DNA of 32,224 bases. Source: Saccharopolyspora rectivirgula DSM 43747. GTDB lineage: Bacteria; Actinomycetota; Actinomycetes; Mycobacteriales; Pseudonocardiaceae. A program made the position numbers and the translations under genes. Shown here in pieces: positions 13,749 to 22,334 of this stretch. The stretch lies in the NCBI RefSeq assembly GCF_000497205.1, contig NZ_AYJW01000045.1:1-32224 (forward strand), read 5' to 3'. The stretch's first letter is position 1, and each line of letters starts with the position of its first letter. The notes beneath the pieces were generated by a model, which saw only the letters and a list, made by a program, of their open reading frames with translations, searched no databases and was not told the DNA's origin.

Positions 13749-16295
13749 TTACTGGGAGAGCAGCTGCGCGCAGCGGATGAGCCCGATGTGCGAGTACGCC
13801 TGCGGGTGGTTGCCCAGCGAGCGCTCCGCGATCGGGTCGTACTCCTCGGAGAGCAGGCCCGTCGGGCCGGCGGTGTCCACGATCTGCTGGAACAGCTCTT
13901 CCGCCTCGGTGCGCCGGCCGATGAGCAGGTAGGCCTCGATCAGCCAGGCCGCGCACAGGTGGAAACCGCCCTCCTCGCCGGGCAGCCCGTCATCGCGCCG
14001 GTACCGGTACACAGTGGAACCGCTGCGCAGTTCCGCTTCGATGGCGGTGACCGTGGCCCGGAACCGCTCGTCGGACGGGTCGATCAGACCGGACAGCCCG
14101 ACGTGCAAGGACGCCGCGTCCAAATCGGACCCCTCGTAGGCGGTGGTGAAGGCTTGCACGTCCGGGTGCCAGCCGTTCTTGATGACGTCCCGGGCGATCT
14201 CGTCCCGCAGCGACTCCCAGTAGGGCTCGGGCTTGCGGTCGTAGGCGGCGGCGAGCTTGATCGCGCGGTCCACCGTCACCCAGCACATCACCTTGGAGTA
14301 GACGTGGTGCCGCGGCACGTCCCGCTCTTCCCAAATGCCGTGGTCCGGCTCGAACCAGCGCTGGGAAACCGCCTCGGTCATCGCCCGGACCAGTTCCCAA
14401 TCGGCCTCCCGCACCCGACCGGTCGCCTGGGCCAGGTGGGTGATCAGCTCGACCACCGGGCCGAAGACGTCCAGCTGCACCTGCTGGTCGGCGAGGTTGC
14501 CGACCCGGACCGGTCGCGAGCCCGCGTAGCCCGGCAAGCTGTCGATGACCGCCTCCGGGCCCAAGCTGGTGCCGGCCAAGGTGTACAGCGGGTGCAGCCG
14601 CTCCGGACCGGGGATCGTCTCCAGCACGCGGTGCAGCCAGTCCAGAAAGGCCTCCGCCTCGGCGGTCGACCCCACGCTGATCAGCGCTTGGGCGGTCATC
14701 GCGCCGTCCCGGATCCAGCAGTACCGGTAGTCCCAATTGCGCACCCCGCCGATCTCCTCGGGCAGGGACGTGGTGGCGGCGGCCATGATCCCGCCGGTGT
14801 CGCTGTGGCACAGCCCGCGCAAGGTCAGCGCGGACCGGGCCACCAGGTCCCGCTCCACTTCGGGCAGCTGGAGCTTGGCGGCCCACTCGCTCCAGTACCG
14901 GTCGGCCTCCGCGCGGCGCTCCGGCTCCGACTTCTCGGCCGGTGACAGGTCCTCCGTGCCGCAGCGCATCTCCAGCACCACCGGCTGGTCCTCGGCGAGG
15001 TCGAGCACCGCGTGCGCGGACTCGTGCATGCCGTCGGAGGTGATCTCCCACTCGATGCCGGGGGAGTAGAGCACCATCGGCTCGGAGGTGCCCAGCACGC
15101 GCAGCCCGTTCTCCTCGGCCACCAGTCGGACCGCGACCTGGCCGAACTCGGGGCGCGGGCTGAAGTCCACGCTGACCCGGGTGCTGCCGTTGATCACCCG
15201 GATCAGGTCGGTCCGGTGCGGATCGGTGCCGTGCGCCAGGTAGTCCGTGACCAGCAGCCTGGACCAGCGGGTCTCCACGGTCATCGTGTTCGGCACGTAG
15301 CGCTGGCCCAGCGGGAGCGGGCTGCGCTGGGTGCCGTTGCCGGGGGCCGGGCGGATCGAGAAGTGCCCGGCGCTCGGGCCGCCGAGCAGGTCGGCGAACA
15401 CGGCCGCCGCGTCCGGCCCGGGGTGGCACATCCAGGTCACCTTGGCGTCCGGGGTGACCAGCGCGATGGTGCGCTCGTTGGCCAGCATCGTCAGCCGTTC
15501 GATCGGCGGCGCCTGCTCGCCGTACAACCAGGTGCGGCGCTCCTCCATCAAGAAGGCCAGCACGGTGGCGACGTCCGCGGTGTCGCGCACCCGGTACTGC
15601 GCCAGCGTCTCGCCGGGGCCGACCTTGATGCCGATGTCCGGGCCGTGCAACCGCGAGAAGGCCTTCTCGTCGGTGATGTCGTCACCCACGAAGATCGCGG
15701 CGGTCGCGCTCACCTGGTGCCGCAGGGTCTCCAGCGCCAACCCCTTGTCGGTCTCCACCACCGAGAGCTCGATGACCATCTTGCCCTCGGTGACCTCCAC
15801 ACCGTCCCAGGTGGCCGGTCCGGTGCGGACGGCGTTGAACACCTCTTCGGCGACTTCTTCGGTGGCGCGCCGGACGTGCACCGCCACGCTGGCCGGCTTC
15901 GCCTCCAGGGTGACGCCGTCCCGGCCCCGGACGATGTCCTGCACGGCTCGCTGCAGATCGGTGCGCAGCTGGGTGGCCTCGGGATCGAGCTCGTGGACGA
16001 ACCCGATGTCGAACTCGGAACCGTGGCTGCCGATCAGGTGCACTTCGGCGGGCAGCCGGGACAGGGTGGCCAGGTCGCGCAGCGCTCGCCCGGAAATCAC
16101 CGCCGTGGTAGTGGACGGCAGGGACGCCAGCGATCGCAGCGCGTGCACCGACTCGGGCAGCGGTCTGGCCTGCGTCGGATCCTCCACGATCGGCGCAAGG
16201 GTGCCATCGTAATCGCAAGCGACCAGGAGTCGCGGTGTCCGCGCGAGCTGCACGATCTCTCGCCGCAGCTCGGCTGGCAGGGCTTCGGCGGTCAA
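13749..16295 (-). CDS. otsB: fused trehalose-6-phosphate phosphatase / GH15 glycoside hydrolase
   Basis: 848 residues. The start is a TTG at 16295, chosen because GAGGAG lies 8 nt upstream and the conserved N-terminus follows. Residues ~1-260 are OtsB: HAD nucleophile motif D28-Y-D30-GTLAP, AVISGR, and GDDITDE (D205-D206). These remove phosphate from trehalose-6-phosphate to give trehalose. Residues ~265-848 are a GH15 (alpha/alpha)6-barrel with GVRNWDYRYCWIRDGA (~515-530) and GEEGGFHLCAAWLIEAY near the end. GH15 members include glucoamylases and actinobacterial trehalases, so the second half may hydrolyse trehalose or another alpha-glucoside. It lies 139 bp after otsA on the same strand. Both halves look intact. 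Confidence 0.92.
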   Translation of the reverse strand: MTAEALPAELRREIVQLARTPRLLVACDYDGTLAPIVEDPTQARPLPESVHALRSLASLPSTTTAVISGRALRDLATLSRLPAEVHLIGSHGSEFDIGFVHELDPEATQLRTDLQRAVQDIVRGRDGVTLEAKPASVAVHVRRATEEVAEEVFNAVRTGPATWDGVEVTEGKMVIELSVVETDKGLALETLRHQVSATAAIFVGDDITDEKAFSRLHGPDIGIKVGPGETLAQYRVRDTADVATVLAFLMEERRTWLYGEQAPPIERLTMLANERTIALVTPDAKVTWMCHPGPDAAAVFADLLGGPSAGHFSIRPAPGNGTQRSPLPLGQRYVPNTMTVETRWSRLLVTDYLAHGTDPHRTDLIRVINGSTRVSVDFSPRPEFGQVAVRLVAEENGLRVLGTSEPMVLYSPGIEWEITSDGMHESAHAVLDLAEDQPVVLEMRCGTEDLSPAEKSEPERRAEADRYWSEWAAKLQLPEVERDLVARSALTLRGLCHSDTGGIMAAATTSLPEEIGGVRNWDYRYCWIRDGAMTAQALISVGSTAEAEAFLDWLHRVLETIPGPERLHPLYTLAGTSLGPEAVIDSLPGYAGSRPVRVGNLADQQVQLDVFGPVVELITHLAQATGRVREADWELVRAMTEAVSQRWFEPDHGIWEERDVPRHHVYSKVMCWVTVDRAIKLAAAYDRKPEPYWESLRDEIARDVIKNGWHPDVQAFTTAYEGSDLDAASLHVGLSGLIDPSDERFRATVTAIEAELRSGSTVYRYRRDDGLPGEEGGFHLCAAWLIEAYLLIGRRTEAEELFQQIVDTAGPTGLLSEEYDPIAERSLGNHPQAYSHIGLIRCAQLLSQ

Positions 16296-16434
16296 CGCCT
16301 ATCTCCTCGGGGCGTCGTCGGGTCGGGTTGATCGATCCGGTGGACGGACATCGCGGACAGTGGTCCTGATGTCACCGGTGCTGGATCAGTATCGCTCACC
16401 CAGCCGGGACCCGTTCCGGGCCGGTTGCTCGCGG

Positions 16435-17874
16435 CTAACTGCTCAGCGGAGTGCCCAGTGCCTCGAGGAACGACCGCGCCCAGCGGTCGACGTCGTGGGT
16501 GAGCACCTGCCTGCGCAGCGCTCGCATTCGACGACGCCCTTCCGCTTGGTCCATGTTGAGCGCCGCCAGCAATGCGTCCTTCACGCCATCCAGGTTATGC
16601 GGATTCACCAAAAACGCACTCGTAAGCTCCGCCGCCGCCCCGGCGAACTCGCTCAGCACCAGGGCACCGCCCAGGTCGTGGCGGGAGGCCACGTACTCCT
16701 TGCACACCAGGTTCATCCCGTCGCGCAGCGGGGTGACCACCATGACGTCGGCCGCGGAGTAGAACGCCACCAGGTCCTTGCGGTCCACCGAGGTGTGCAA
16801 GTAGTGCACCGCGGGGCGGCCGACCTGACCGAACTCGCCGTTGATCCGACCGACTTCCCGCTCGATCTCCTCCCGCATCTGCTTGTAGTGCTCGACGCGT
16901 TCGCGGCTGGGCGTGGCGATCTGGATCATCACCACCTCGTCGGTGGTGAAGTGGCCCTCGGCGAGCAGCTCGTGCATCGCCTGCAGCCGCACGTCGATGC
17001 CCTTGGTGTAGTCGAGGCGGTCGACGCCGAGCAGGATCTTCCGCGGATTGCCCAGTTCCTCGCGGATCTTCTTGGCCCGCTGCTGGACCTCCTTGGTCCG
17101 GGAGAGCTTGTCCAGTTCCGAAGAGGCGATCGAGATCGGGAACGCCCCCACCCGCACGGTCCGGTCCCCGACCTGCACCACGCCCGGCCGGGACCGGACC
17201 CCGACCTGCCCGCGGCTCGGTTCGAACCCGGCCAGCCGGCGGGCCAGCCAGAGGAAGTTCTGCGCGCCGCCGGGGCGGTGGAAGCCCACCAGGTCGGCCC
17301 CCAGCAGTCCGCGCACGATCTCGGTCCGCCACGGCAGCTGCATGAACAGCTCCACCGGCGGGAACGGGATGTGCAGGAAGAAGCCGATCCGCAAGTCCGG
17401 GCGCAGTTCCCGCAACATCGACGGCACCAGCTGCAGCTGGTAGTCCTGCACCCACACGGTGGCGCCCTCGGCGCTGACCTCCGCGGCGGCCTCGGCGAAC
17501 CGGCGGTTCACCCGCTGGTACGCCTGCCACCAGGACCGGTCGAACACCGGTGGCATCACGACGTCGTGGAACAGCGGCCACAGCGTCGCGTTGGAGAAAC
17601 CTTCGTAGTAGTCGCGGAACTCTTCGGTGCTCAACGGCACCGGGTGCAGCTTCAGGCCGTCGTGGACGAACGGAGCGGCTTCCAGGTCCGGAACACCCGG
17701 CCAACCGACCCACGCCCCGTCGCGAGCGCGGAGGAACGGCTCCAGCGCGGTCACCAGACCGCCCGGGCTGTGCTTCCACTGCTCGGTTCCGTCTTCGAGG
17801 CGTTCCAGATCCACCGGCAGTCGGTTGGCCACGACCACGAAATCAGCTCGATTGGGCACGCCGCCCTTGCTCAC
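16435..17874 (-). CDS. otsA: alpha,alpha-trehalose-phosphate synthase (OtsA, GT20)
   Basis: 479 residues from the GTG at 17874, preceded by GGAGGA with a 6-nt gap. It makes trehalose-6-phosphate from a nucleotide-glucose donor and glucose-6-phosphate. Visible GT20 motifs are [72 protein letters not shown] and [10 protein letters not shown]. The QDYQL form is the usual actinobacterial variant of HDYHL. The length is normal. It is the first gene of the otsA-otsB/GH15 pair; the 139-bp gap between them has no clear promoter and a strong ribosome-binding site for the second gene. Trehalose serves as osmoprotectant and as precursor of cell-envelope glycolipids in relatives with mycolates. Confidence 0.96.
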   Translation of the reverse strand: MSKGGVPNRADFVVVANRLPVDLERLEDGTEQWKHSPGGLVTALEPFLRARDGAWVGWPGVPDLEAAPFVHDGLKLHPVPLSTEEFRDYYEGFSNATLWPLFHDVVMPPVFDRSWWQAYQRVNRRFAEAAAEVSAEGATVWVQDYQLQLVPSMLRELRPDLRIGFFLHIPFPPVELFMQLPWRTEIVRGLLGADLVGFHRPGGAQNFLWLARRLAGFEPSRGQVGVRSRPGVVQVGDRTVRVGAFPISIASSELDKLSRTKEVQQRAKKIREELGNPRKILLGVDRLDYTKGIDVRLQAMHELLAEGHFTTDEVVMIQIATPSRERVEHYKQMREEIEREVGRINGEFGQVGRPAVHYLHTSVDRKDLVAFYSAADVMVVTPLRDGMNLVCKEYVASRHDLGGALVLSEFAGAAAELTSAFLVNPHNLDGVKDALLAALNMDQAEGRRRMRALRRQVLTHDVDRWARSFLEALGTPLSS

Positions 17875-17987
17875 CGGTATTCCTCCCGCCCGTTATCCAC
17901 ACCTGTCGCGAGGCTAGCGAATCTCCCCGGGGGATGCGCCTCGGTTGTGGTCAACTCGAACAGCGGGGCGGGCGGGAGGGAAGCACC

Positions 17988-19526
17988 TCATTCCAGGCGG
18001 CGCTTGGTCGGCCGCAGCGGCCCGGACATCCGGGGTCCGGCGATGCGCCGCTCCAGGCGGCCCAGCGAGGTCCGCACCGGCTGCGCCAGGTACTCGCCGA
18101 GGACGACACCGGCTCCGAGCGCCAGGCCCACGGCCACGGCCAGCATCAGCGTGGTGATGCCGACCGGGTCGCCCAGCACCGACAGCTCGTACAAGCCGCG
18201 GTAGGTGGGCAGACCGGGCAGCAGCGGGGCGACGCCGGAAACCGCGACCACCAGCGGCGGGATCCGGAGCCGGCGCGTGATGATGCCGCCGACCAGACCG
18301 ACCACGGTGGTCGCCACCAGGTTGGCCAGCACGGTGTGCACGTCGAGCAGGGTGATCAGCAGCGCGTGCACCGTGGCGGCCACCGCGCCGCCGCAGCCGG
18401 CCACGATCAGCGGTCGGGGCGGGGCGTAGCTGGCCAGGGCGTAGCAGGCGGAGGTGGACGCCCCCGCGAGCATCTGCACCGGCAGGTACAGCACCGGCGA
18501 CACCACCTGCGCTCGGCCGACGTCCTGCACGCTCAACCCGGCGACCGTGTCCCCGCCGATGCGCAAGCCGATGTAGAGGGCCAGCACCACCCCGGCGATC
18601 AGCCCGGCCGACATCAGGGCGAGTTCCAGTATTCGGCCGGCCGCGGTGACGTTGTACCCGGTGATCGCGTCCTGCATGGAGCCGACGACGGTCATCCCGG
18701 ACAGCAGCACGATGATGCTCGCGGCCACCGCCAGGGCGGCGTTGTGCAGCACGCCGGTGGCGAACCCGGCCAGGGCCACGCTGGTGGCGATCGCCCCGCC
18801 CACGGCCTGCTGGAAGAAGAAGGGCAGCGCCCGCCGGTTCAGCCAGCGGCCGATCCGGTCCACCAGCGCGGTCGCCCCCGCGGCGATCAGCGGCAGCAGC
18901 GGTTCGTTGCCGCCGCCGAGGAGCACGGCGAGCGAGGCGGCCATGCCGGCCCAGGCCAGGGTGGCGACCCAGCGCGGAAAGGGGTGCGGCGCGGTGGTGA
19001 TGCGGTCCAGTTCCGCGTACGCCTCGTCAGCGCTGACCTCCCCGGCGGTGATCCGGCGGACCAGGTCTTCGACGTCGGACAGGCGGGTGTAGTCCAGCGA
19101 TCGGTTCCGGACCACCCGGAGGGAGGTGATGGGGGGCAGGTCGCTGCCCCGGTAGCAGGAGACGGTGACCGAGGTGTAGATGACGTCCACTTCGCAGTGC
19201 GGGAGGCCGTAGGCGTTGGCCACCCCGATGATCGTCGCGGTCACGTCGGACGCGCCCGCGCCGCTGGCCATCTGCACTTCGCCGATGCGGAGCGCGAGGT
19301 CCAGGACGAGGTGGACGGTTGATTCGTCGGGCAGTGACGGCCCGTAGACGACGTCGCGACTGCCCGAAGGCTCGGGGGGTGGAGTCTCCAACTCGCGCCG
19401 CCGCAGCACACCACGGGCGCGCTGCGCAATTCCCAATGCAGGTCCCTCTCTGTCCGGCCGCCGCAGGGCGGTCACCGTTCGTGCGTTCCCCTCGACCATC
19501 GGTGGGCGGGGGGCGGTCCGTTGCAC
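17988..19526 (-). CDS. thrE: ThrE-family threonine/serine exporter
   Basis: 512 residues from GTG at 19526; an internal ATG (19499) ten codons later is possible and neither has a clear Shine-Dalgarno. A ~70-residue hydrophilic N-terminus precedes the ThrE domain (LALRIGEVQMASGAGASDV, HCEVDVIYTSVTVSCYRG) and then about ten membrane segments. The second, C-terminal ThrE-like half includes GCGGAVAATVHALL and VAVSGVAPLLPGLPTYRGLYE. Characterised ThrE of corynebacteria exports threonine and serine. Its neighbours are otsA (downstream, same strand), tRNA-Thr and, 2 kb away, the ectoine cluster, which shares aspartate-semialdehyde as precursor with threonine. Confidence 0.88.
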   Translation of the reverse strand: MQRTAPRPPMVEGNARTVTALRRPDREGPALGIAQRARGVLRRRELETPPPEPSGSRDVVYGPSLPDESTVHLVLDLALRIGEVQMASGAGASDVTATIIGVANAYGLPHCEVDVIYTSVTVSCYRGSDLPPITSLRVVRNRSLDYTRLSDVEDLVRRITAGEVSADEAYAELDRITTAPHPFPRWVATLAWAGMAASLAVLLGGGNEPLLPLIAAGATALVDRIGRWLNRRALPFFFQQAVGGAIATSVALAGFATGVLHNAALAVAASIIVLLSGMTVVGSMQDAITGYNVTAAGRILELALMSAGLIAGVVLALYIGLRIGGDTVAGLSVQDVGRAQVVSPVLYLPVQMLAGASTSACYALASYAPPRPLIVAGCGGAVAATVHALLITLLDVHTVLANLVATTVVGLVGGIITRRLRIPPLVVAVSGVAPLLPGLPTYRGLYELSVLGDPVGITTLMLAVAVGLALGAGVVLGEYLAQPVRTSLGRLERRIAGPRMSGPLRPTKRRLE

Positions 19527-19573
19527 TGGTGCAACGTGTTCTCAGTCACTGATCCTTATCCGGCGCGCATCGT

Positions 19574-19595
19574 TGGTCAACGCTGGTCAAGACCA
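19574..19595. promoter_or_regulatory. direct and inverted TGGTCAA repeats upstream of thrE
   Basis: TGGTCAA occurs at 19574-19580 and 19584-19590, spaced exactly 10 bp. The second copy also forms the palindrome TGGTCAAGACCA (19584-19595). They lie 48-69 bp upstream of the thrE start on the opposite strand, a normal operator position. The binding protein is unknown. Confidence 0.4.
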
Positions 19596-19654
19596 CATGT
19601 CCCACCTGTTCGGTGGACTGTTCGCGGTGGTTGTGCGGCTGTTGCCGAAAATGG

Positions 19655-19678
19655 TGCAGCCGCCTGCAGGCAGCTGCA
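19655..19678. repeat. 24-bp nested near-perfect palindrome upstream of tRNA-Thr
   Basis: TGCAGC (19655-19660) and GCTGCA (19673-19678) flank the perfect palindrome GCCTGCAGGC (19662-19671), with only the C/A pair at 19661/19672 mismatched. It lies 52 bp before the tRNA and 129 bp before thrE in the other direction. It could be an operator or a cruciform-prone site; no assignment. Confidence 0.5.
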
Positions 19679-19729
19679 GAACACTGCTTACGATGTCGGT
19701 GCGCACCGCATCCGGCTCGGAGTGCGCGT

Positions 19730-19802
19730 GCCGCTGTAGCTCAGTTGGTAGAGCGCCCGCCTTGTAAGCGGATGGTCAGGGGTTCGAGTCCCCTCAGCGG
19801 CT
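19730..19802 (+). tRNA. tRNA-Thr (anticodon TGT)
   Basis: A full cloverleaf can be drawn. The acceptor stem GCCGCTG/CAGCGGC is perfect with discriminator T at 19802. The D arm is GCTC...GAGC; the anticodon loop CTTGTAA places TGT at 19763-19765; the T arm is AGGGG TTCGAGT CCCCT. The outermost anticodon-stem pair is a C-A mismatch (19756/19772). CCA is not encoded. It reads ACA and, by wobble, other ACN threonine codons. Confidence 0.96.
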
Positions 19803-19929
19803 CCCAGTTTAGTGATTCCGGGTGTTGGCCCGGTCGCCCGGTGCACATGAGCTGCGGCGTGGTCGCCGCCGCCCCCTCCCCGGCGTGGAGCTCGCCGGTG
19901 CGGGCGCTTCCCGGACCGCCGACGGGTGG

Positions 19930-20499
19930 TCACTCGAGCCCGGGCGGCAAGGGCTGTTCGATCCCGCTGTGCTCCAGATCGGCCGGGCGCAGTCGGAACA
20001 CCTGCATGGTCTTGCCGAAGTACTTCTCGGTCTCGCCGACCCATTCCATGCCGTTGCGCCGGACCGCGGCGGCCGCCCGCGCGTTCTCCGGGCGCACCAC
20101 CGCGAAGATCTCGTCGATGTTGTGCTGGAAGGCCCAGCTGGCCACGGAGCGGACGACTTCGGCGGAGTAGCCGAGCCCCCAGGCATCGGGGTGCAGTTGC
20201 CAGCTGATCTCCAGGTCTTCGTTGATCGGCGGCAGCGGGAGCAGCGCGGCCCCGCCGATCACCTGCCCGGTTTCCCGCAGCTCCAGCGTCCAGCGCCCGG
20301 CGGGCGGGAGTGCCCGGCTGTCCTCGATGATCCACTGCCGCAGCAGCAGCCGCATCGCGTTCAAGTCCGGGACCTGTTCCATCACCGGGTTGAGCCAGCG
20401 CGCGACCTCGGGGTGGCCGTAGACGCTGAAGGCTGCCGGGGCGTCGTCCAAGTGCCAGGGGCGCAGCCGCAGCCGATCCGTGGCCAGGTGTGCAGCCAT
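19930..20499 (-). CDS. GNAT-family N-acetyltransferase (RimJ/RimL type)
   Basis: 189 residues, ATG at 20499. It starts with LATDRLRLRPWHLDDAPAAF, the classic opening of RimJ/RimL-like GNAT proteins. It continues with RWTLELRETGQVIGGAAL, the acetyl-CoA-binding region (DAWGLGYSAEVVRSVASWAF) and the terminal RPENARAAAAVRRNGMEWVGE. Such enzymes acetylate amino groups of proteins or small molecules; the substrate is not predictable. A TANNNT hexamer (TAGGCT, minus strand 20511-20506) ends 6 nt before the ATG with no Shine-Dalgarno, so the mRNA may be leaderless. It is divergent from the DUF3099 gene. Confidence 0.88.
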   Translation of the reverse strand: MAAHLATDRLRLRPWHLDDAPAAFSVYGHPEVARWLNPVMEQVPDLNAMRLLLRQWIIEDSRALPPAGRWTLELRETGQVIGGAALLPLPPINEDLEISWQLHPDAWGLGYSAEVVRSVASWAFQHNIDEIFAVVRPENARAAAAVRRNGMEWVGETEKYFGKTMQVFRLRPADLEHSGIEQPLPPGLE

Positions 20500-20663
20500 G
20501 TAGTCAGCCTAGGTAGTTCGCGGCCATAAAGCACCAGCTCATCCGGGGTGGATTGGGTTCCGCGGCACGTTCACCGGGTTGGTGCGGCAGTCGGGCGCCC
20601 CCGATCCGGGCGGATTGCGGCCGGTGGTGCGCGGGTAGGCAGCGGGGGAGCCTGGAGGGGGCC

Positions 20664-20954
20664 ATGCGGAGCGCGAGGCGGGACCACCCGGTGGTGATCA
20701 CCGATGCCGCGCCGTCGTTCGACGACGACCAGCGGCACCGGAAGCGCATCTACGCCGCGTTGATGGTGCTGCACCTGGTCGGCTTCGTGGCGGCCGGGCT
20801 GTTGGCGAACGTGTGGTGGTTGGCGCTGGTGATCATCGCGTTGACCGGTGCGCTTCCGTGGATCGCGGTGGTCATCGCCAACGACCGGGGGCGGACGGAC
20901 CGGTCCGCGCCGCGGTACCACGCGGGGCGCCGGCAGCTGCCGCCACCGCGGTGA
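20664..20954 (+). CDS. DUF3099 small membrane protein
   Basis: 96 residues, ATG at 20664 preceded by GGAGGGG. It has the family pattern: a short hydrophilic N-terminus with VITDAAPSFDDD, then RKRIYAALMVLH starting the first membrane helix (~32-48) and a second helix (~52-74) ending in WIAVVIANDRG, then a basic tail (RRQLPPPR). DUF3099 proteins are small actinobacterial membrane proteins of unknown function. It appears monocistronic; CCGGGTC (20958-20964) and GACCCGG (20987-20993) could form a weak terminator after it. Confidence 0.83.
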   Translation: MRSARRDHPVVITDAAPSFDDDQRHRKRIYAALMVLHLVGFVAAGLLANVWWLALVIIALTGALPWIAVVIANDRGRTDRSAPRYHAGRRQLPPPR

Positions 20955-21677
20955 CCACCGGGTCTCCTGCGGGGACTCCGGGGGGCGACCCGGGGAGCGC
21001 GGCGGAGCGGACCGGTGCTGGCGGGGTGGCGAATTGTGGTCAGGGAATGGACGGGGGCTGCGCCGGGTGGAATTCTGCTTCCCGGCTGGTGACGTTTCAG
21101 GAGCGGGTCGAGTCGCCGGAGTTCGGCGGCTCGCGGTGCCGGCGGGGCGGGGTCACCGGTGGGTGGTGACCCGGTCGCCGGCTGCTCCACCGGAGGGGCG
21201 ACCGCGGGATGCGCCCCCCGGGTCTTCCGCTCGCCGGTTGCCGGCTCCTGCCGCGCCGGGCTGACCGTGGCGGTCCGGGCGCGGTGGTGGCGAGCGGTTC
21301 CCGGGCATGCGTCGTCGATCAGCCGGCTCCAGTGCTGGGCCCGTCCGGTTTCCCCGTCGCGCTGGGCGGGCCCGTCATCACCGCCAGCCGGGGCCCCGCC
21401 GTCATCGCGAAATTTCACCCGATATGGGCAGTCTCGGCGGAGTGAATGATTATCCGACCGTCCCGATGGTTTTGAAAATCTTTGTTTTGCCTGGTCAGGC
21501 CCCGTTTTCGCAGATCTTTTCGGCTATGTTTCAGCACATCAAATAACAGTCACGCCGGTGCGACGGCAACATTTCTGTAGTGCTTCTCACGTGTAAGAAT
21601 CAATTTCGCCTGGTAGTGGGGGTGATAAACGTGAACATGCCTGGCGTATTTCAGATGTTCTGTTAAGTTGGCGAAGC
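20955..21677. other. 723-bp gene-free region: GC-rich half, then AT-richer ectA promoter region
   Basis: Reading frames here lack family motifs and actinobacterial third-position bias, so I call no gene. Up to ~21,420 the DNA is GC-rich; from there to ectA it is distinctly AT-richer. The second part holds the small inverted repeat GCCTG-GT-CAGGC (21489-21500) and a -10-like TAAGTT (21664-21669) 8 nt before the ectA ATG, which has no Shine-Dalgarno. This should contain the ectABC promoter and its osmotic control site, but no known operator was recognised. Confidence 0.6.
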
Positions 21678-22235
21678 ATGACCGGCGAAAAACCGAGCCA
21701 TAGCACCAACCAACAGAATGGCGACAGCGGTTCTGCCGGGCGGTTGGAGATCGATACTCCGGTCGTCGCGGACGGCCCCGAGCTATACCGAATCACCCGT
21801 GATTCACAAGTACTGGATCTGAACTCCGCGTACGCATATTTGCTGTGGTGTCGCGACTTCGCGCAGACCTCCGCGGTGGCACGTACCGACGGCAAGGTCG
21901 TGGGTTTTGTGACCGGGTATATCCGGCCGGACCGGCCAGACACGATCGTGGTCTGGCAAATTGCCGTCGATGCTTCCCAGCGCGGTGGTGGCGTGGCGAG
22001 CCGCCTGCTGGATCACCTGGTGGACCGGGTCCTGCCGCGTGGCGTGCGTTACTTGGAGACCACCATCACCCCGGACAACACGGCTTCCATCAGCCTGTTC
22101 TCGTCGCTGGCCCGCAGGAGGGAAGCGGCGATCGAAAAGAGCGAGCTGTTCGGCGCGGAGCTATTTCCAGACGCCCACTTGGGCGAGGATTTGTACCGGA
22201 TCGGACCACTCGCACCGGAGGCGGGACAAGGCTGA
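21678..22235 (+). CDS. ectA: L-2,4-diaminobutyrate N-gamma-acetyltransferase (ectoine synthesis step 2)
   Basis: 185 residues, ATG at 21678. A ~30-residue hydrophilic N-terminus is followed by the conserved EctA block LDLNSAYAYLLWCRDF, RTDGKVVGFVTGYIRP and VVWQIAVDASQRGGGVASRL (the acetyl-CoA loop of the GNAT fold), then YLETTITPDNTASISLFSSLAR. It acetylates diaminobutyrate, made by EctB, to N-gamma-acetyl-diaminobutyrate, the substrate of EctC. It is the first gene of the cluster, 99 bp before ectB. Its codons use A/T at third positions more often than neighbouring genes. No ribosome-binding site is seen, so it may be leaderless. Confidence 0.96.
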   Translation: MTGEKPSHSTNQQNGDSGSAGRLEIDTPVVADGPELYRITRDSQVLDLNSAYAYLLWCRDFAQTSAVARTDGKVVGFVTGYIRPDRPDTIVVWQIAVDASQRGGGVASRLLDHLVDRVLPRGVRYLETTITPDNTASISLFSSLARRREAAIEKSELFGAELFPDAHLGEDLYRIGPLAPEAGQG

Positions 22236-22334
22236 TTAGTGATCAACCGAAGTCGTTGTTCATGTCGGTGAATCTTTGATTTGGTAGTCCCGGACCGCGG
22301 AGCTGACGTGTTCGTCCGGGCCGGACGGAGGATC

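Noticed and set aside
19783-19802. tRNA-Thr 3' end as an integration (att) site
   Set aside because: No direct repeat of the tRNA 3' end, integrase or foreign-looking block was seen in the window.
20750-21418. 222-codon minus-strand frame over the DUF3099 gene and the following gap
   Set aside because: It overlaps a clear DUF3099 gene antisense, is Pro/Arg-rich and has no recognisable domain.
21489-21500. GCCTG-GT-CAGGC as the ectoine operator
   Set aside because: Five-bp arms are expected by chance at this length and GC content; mentioned only within the upstream region.
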